Below are positions 60,696 to 64,000 of a stretch of DNA of 64,000 bases, one piece after another. Both the position numbers and the translations under genes were made by a program. This stretch comes from Tolypothrix tenuis PCC 7101 (GTDB lineage Bacteria; Cyanobacteriota; Cyanobacteriia; Cyanobacteriales; Nostocaceae): contig NZ_AP018248.1 in the NCBI RefSeq assembly GCF_002368295.1, positions 1,212,477-1,276,476 of the forward strand, read 5' to 3'. The notes below the pieces were generated by a model. That model saw only the letters and a list, made by a program, of their open reading frames with translations. It had not been told where the DNA came from and did not search any database. The stretch's first letter is position 1, and every line of letters begins with the position of its first letter.

Positions 60696-62354
60696 ATGAG
60701 TGAAGCCTTATTTCGTGTCGAAAATCTGCGAGTTGCCTATCCTCAGTCTAGCGAAGAAGAACTCAATTGGGCGGTTGATGATGTATCTTTTACGCTGCAA
60801 GCTGGCGAAAAAATGGGGCTGGTGGGAGAGTCAGGTTGCGGTAAGTCAACTCTGGGAAGGGCTGTCATGCGTTTATTGCCTTCATCTAGCAGGATTGAAG
60901 GCAGCGTAAATTTTCTAGGTAAAAAAGTATTTGATTTAACACCTCAAGAAATGAGGAAGTTTCGCGGGGAAGCGGTGGCGCTAATTTTCCAAGATCCGAT
61001 GACGCGGTTAGATCCGTTGATGACAATTGGTAATCATTGTTTAGAGACACTACAAGCGCACTCACCAGAATTATCAGCGAAGCAAGCCAAAGAAAAAGCG
61101 ATCGCAACTTTAGAAAAGGTAAAAATCCCCGCAAGTCGCTGGAATCAGTATCCCCATGAGTTTAGCGGTGGGATGCGTCAACGGGTAGCTATAGCTTTGG
61201 CTTTACTTCTCAACCCGAAGTTAATTGTGGCTGATGAACCGACTACTAGCTTAGATGTCACCGTCTCCGCCCAAATTTTGCAGGAATTAACTCGCCTATG
61301 TGCGGAAGAAAATATGGGACTATTGTTAATTTCTCACGATTTAGCAATGGTTGCCGAGTACTGCGATCGCATTGGCGTAATGTACCAAGGCAAAATGGTA
61401 GAGATGGGTTCTACCGAGTCAGTATTTCGCCAACCTCAACATGAATATACGCGATCGCTTTTACAAGCAGCTTTGCATATTCAAGCTGTTGATGATATCG
61501 CCAATGAAGATTGGGGATTAGGAAGCGAAGAGATTCCCGCGCAAAACCCCATCTTGAAGATTACGGAACTTAAGCAGCATTACACCATCGAACCAAATTT
61601 TATTGAACGCCTATTTAAAGGACAAAACCAAACCATTAAAGCCGTTGATGGGATTAATTTAGAACTATACCCAGGCGAAATTTTAGGCTTAGTTGGAGAA
61701 TCCGGTTGCGGGAAAAGCACATTATCACGGACAATTTTGCAGCTTATTCGTCCTACTGCTGGTAAAGTCGAATTTTTAGGAAAAGAATTAACCAGCTTAT
61801 CACGCCAAGAAATTCGTTCCTCACGGCGACAAATGCAGATGGTGTTTCAAGATCCTCATGCTTGTCTCAATCCAGCGATGACGGTGGGACAAAGTATTGG
61901 TGATCCGTTATTAATTCACAACTTGGCTGATGCGACGAAAGCCAAAGAACAAGTATTGTCGATGCTGGAAAAAGTCGGGTTAACACCAGCAGAAGTATAT
62001 TATCAGCGTTATCCCTCAGATTTATCTGGTGGACAACAGCAACGAGTAGCGATCGCGCGCGCTTTAATTACTCGTCCTAAACTATTAATCTGCGATGAAC
62101 CCGTGAGTATGTTAGATGCTAGCGTACAATCGCAAGTATTAGATTTGATGTTGCAATTAAAAGAAGAGTTTGAGTTAACATACTTGTTTATTACTCATGA
62201 CTTGTGGTTAGCAAGATTTTTATGCGATCGCATTGCAGTCATGAATGGTGGACAAATTGTCGAACTCGGCCCCACAAAACGAATTTTTGCTAATCCTCAA
62301 CATCCTTATACTAAAACCCTACTAGCTGCTGCACCTTTATTAGCACGCGCTTAG
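60696..62354 (+). CDS. Oligopeptide-type ABC transporter, two fused ATPase domains (YejF/DppDF-like)
   Basis: The 552-residue protein carries two complete ATPase domains. The first has GESGCGKSTLGRAVMR, FSGGMRQRVAIALAL and LIVADEPTTSLD; the second has GESGCGKSTLSRTILQL, LSGGQQQRVAIARAL and LLICDEPVSMLD. A linker at about 260-290 follows the oligopeptide-specific C-terminal part (PQHEYTRSLLQAALH). Such proteins drive uptake of peptides, nickel or glutathione; permeases and binding protein are not adjacent. The second Walker B has VSML where TSAL is usual. Confidence 0.93.
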   Translation: MSEALFRVENLRVAYPQSSEEELNWAVDDVSFTLQAGEKMGLVGESGCGKSTLGRAVMRLLPSSSRIEGSVNFLGKKVFDLTPQEMRKFRGEAVALIFQDPMTRLDPLMTIGNHCLETLQAHSPELSAKQAKEKAIATLEKVKIPASRWNQYPHEFSGGMRQRVAIALALLLNPKLIVADEPTTSLDVTVSAQILQELTRLCAEENMGLLLISHDLAMVAEYCDRIGVMYQGKMVEMGSTESVFRQPQHEYTRSLLQAALHIQAVDDIANEDWGLGSEEIPAQNPILKITELKQHYTIEPNFIERLFKGQNQTIKAVDGINLELYPGEILGLVGESGCGKSTLSRTILQLIRPTAGKVEFLGKELTSLSRQEIRSSRRQMQMVFQDPHACLNPAMTVGQSIGDPLLIHNLADATKAKEQVLSMLEKVGLTPAEVYYQRYPSDLSGGQQQRVAIARALITRPKLLICDEPVSMLDASVQSQVLDLMLQLKEEFELTYLFITHDLWLARFLCDRIAVMNGGQIVELGPTKRIFANPQHPYTKTLLAAAPLLARA

Positions 62355-62786
62355 GAGATTTCAATACTTGACGGGGAAGGGATAAAAGGGGGAAAGGCTT
62401 TGTATTTACCCTTTACCTTTTACCCTTTACCCTTTGCCCATTTTTGCAAAATGATACAAATTCTCTGGCTCAAAATTCAGAAGAAAACATAAAAGGATTA
62501 CAAGGTTAATCAGCAAGAAACAATAGTTACCTCTCCAATTGCTTGTAATCCTTAGACACCACAATAATCTTCCAGCATTAGAGCAAAACTTGTTATTAAA
62601 GTACCTAACTTTAGATACAGTACACTTCTATCTAAAGGCAGAAGTCAAGATTAAATCTTAATGTAAGATTTATCACACTTAAATTGATAATTGCTGAGAT
62701 TGCTTCGTGATAGATTATATCACTAGCTAACGGGGCATGGAGCATTGGTAACTCTTCACCATGCCCCATGCCCTATGCCCCATGCC
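62355..62786. other. Intergenic region between convergent genes
   Basis: Just after the ABC gene, purine-rich AAGGG repeats (62374-62396) face ACCCTTT heptamers (62409-62439) and can pair as a terminator for both genes. GGGGCATGG/CCCCATG repeats lie at 62733-62790. The middle has nothing recognisable. Confidence 0.5.
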
Positions 62787-64000
62787 CTATGCCTCAATCA
62801 CCACTCGTAAATTGCCGCGTTTTTTAGCTACACGACAAGCGGTAGTGCTACCAGAACGCTCAAATTCTAAATCGAGGACGGTAGGGCCGACGTGCAAATT
62901 ATGCAGGGAAAGGCGATTGATTGACTCTGGTAAAGCCGGATCGATAATTCGCAAGCAGTTATTTTGCGCGTCAGGAACGAGGTTGACGATCATTTGCAGC
63001 AGTTGGAAGATACTACCAGTCGCCCAAGCTTGGGGAGTACAAGCGACAGGATACTGTACAGGCGCATTATCACCGTTGCGTTCGTAACCACAAAACAGTT
63101 CTGGGGGACGTTGATATGGTTGCTGGGTAGTCATATCTACCAAACCTTGGAAGAGTTCTAAGGCTTGGTCGATTAAACCTAGCGATCGCAATCCCATTGC
63201 AATGATGGCATTATCATGAGGCCACACTGAACCAATGTGATAGCCCATTGGGTTATAAGCTGGCGATAAACTGCTGAGTGTGCGAATCCCCCAGCCATTA
63301 AACATATCTGGGGCGCGTAACCTTTCGGCGACGCTGTAGGCTTTTTCGGGTGTAAAGATGCCCAAATGTAAACAATGGCCGGGGTTTGAGGTAATACTAT
63401 CTACCTGCTTCCCGTCACCATCTAAAGCCAAGGCGCAGAAATCTTGGTCTTCCATCCAAAAATCATGGTTGAACCGCATTTTCAGATTTCTGGCTTCCTC
63501 TAGCCAACGATCTGCTAAATCCAGCCGCTTTTTCATCCGTGCAATTTCTGCTAGGCGCATTTTCGCTGCATAGACGTAAGCTTGCACTTCACAAAGGGCG
63601 ATGGGGCCGTTAGCTAACTCTCCCTTATGGTCTACAATACAATCGCCGGAATCTTTCCAGCCTTGGTTAGCCAGACCGCGTTTGGATTTACGATAGTAGC
63701 TCAAGTAGCTAGTTTCTTTAGTGTTGCTGTCAATCCATTCCATTGCTGCTAAAGCATTCGGCCAAAGCTGCTCTAATGTTTCTTGATCGTGCGTCCAGGC
63801 ATAATATTCAGCATAAAGCATCAGCCATAGGGGTGTGGCATCAACAGTACCGTAGTAAGGTGTATGGGGAATTTCCTGACACCTGGCCATTTCCCCTAAG
63901 CGCAACTCGTGTAAAATCTTTCCAGGTTCTTCTTCGCGCCACTCATCATCAACTTTGCCTTGATATGTCGCTAATAGCGTCAAGGTTTCTTTGGCGATGC
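62787..64000 (-). CDS. Glycogen-debranching-type glucosidase (amylo-alpha-1,6-glucosidase), N-terminus outside the window
   Basis: The frame runs into the right edge of the window, so only the C-terminal 404 residues are seen. It is an (alpha/alpha)6-barrel glucosidase: TPYYGTVDATPLWLMLYAEY, QGWKDSGDCIVDHKGELANG with an acidic pair, NPGHCLHLGIF, YHIGSVWPHDNAIIAMGL and ELFCGYERNGDNAPVQYPVA. This is the pattern of the bacterial glycogen debranching / amylo-alpha-1,6-glucosidase family (GH13/133-like C-terminal domain), which trims branch points or related glucans. The stop at 62787 is preceded by a normal end (RGNLRVVIEA). Confidence 0.88.
   Translation of the reverse strand, partial: IAKETLTLLATYQGKVDDEWREEEPGKILHELRLGEMARCQEIPHTPYYGTVDATPLWLMLYAEYYAWTHDQETLEQLWPNALAAMEWIDSNTKETSYLSYYRKSKRGLANQGWKDSGDCIVDHKGELANGPIALCEVQAYVYAAKMRLAEIARMKKRLDLADRWLEEARNLKMRFNHDFWMEDQDFCALALDGDGKQVDSITSNPGHCLHLGIFTPEKAYSVAERLRAPDMFNGWGIRTLSSLSPAYNPMGYHIGSVWPHDNAIIAMGLRSLGLIDQALELFQGLVDMTTQQPYQRPPELFCGYERNGDNAPVQYPVACTPQAWATGSIFQLLQMIVNLVPDAQNNCLRIIDPALPESINRLSLHNLHVGPTVLDLEFERSGSTTACRVAKKRGNLRVVIEA

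Overview
The window is a chromosomal segment of a cyanobacterium, most likely a filamentous Nostocales type. The signs are very frequent GCGATCGC (HIP1) octamers, a chlB gene of oxygenic phototrophs, several protein families found almost only in cyanobacteria (DUF3598, DUF3611, DUF3155, a CCB1-like cytochrome b6f assembly factor), Ser/Thr kinases with a zinc-ribbon start, and abundant heptanucleotide tandem repeats (STRR type) between genes. The genus cannot be fixed from the sequence alone. Almost all genes are monocistronic and separated by repeat-laden spacers. No rRNA, tRNA or CRISPR array was recognised.

Left part (1-31.5 kb): a CHAT/NB-ARC/TPR STAND protein whose 5' end looks disrupted; a 21-bp minisatellite; a REP-associated transposase beside and containing REP hairpins; a membrane class III nucleotide cyclase with guanylate-cyclase-like specificity residues; recJ, a GNAT acetyltransferase, a PD-(D/E)XK nuclease and a GGDEF/EAL protein. 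Then comes a housekeeping block (def, ftsX, aat, rpsN, nth, rseP, serS) with cyanobacterial hypotheticals, a PadR regulator, a CCB1-like protein, DUF3155, a Hik2-like kinase, two envelope paralogues (one with SLH domains) and a small two-gene pair of unknown function.

Middle part (31.5-52 kb): sbcC, an SRPBCC protein, a TM-helix channel-like protein, an SGNH hydrolase bracketed by inverted copies of a 148-bp MITE-like repeat, a neutral zinc metallopeptidase, an unusual fusion of a cyclic-nucleotide-binding domain, a catalytically dead NtrC-like AAA+ domain and a membrane polyferredoxin, a 30-residue membrane peptide divergent from it, a secreted protein of three 91-residue repeats, an overlooked peptide gene with a double-glycine leader, rpmI-rplT, a solute-binding protein, a TPR protein and a copper amine oxidase.

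Right part (52-64 kb): chlB, followed 2 kb later by a second copy of its last 276 bp with two accessory genes between; two related Ser/Thr kinases; a fused two-ATPase oligopeptide ABC protein; and the 3' part of a glycogen-debranching-type glucosidase running off the window.

The most noteworthy items are the cNMP/pseudo-AAA+/polyferredoxin fusion, the double-glycine-leader peptide interrupted by an in-frame TAG, the chlB 3'-end duplication whose differences are almost all synonymous, and the repeat ecology: REP with its transposase, MITEs, a composite heptamer-rich repeat, and repeat-derived insertions inside recJ.
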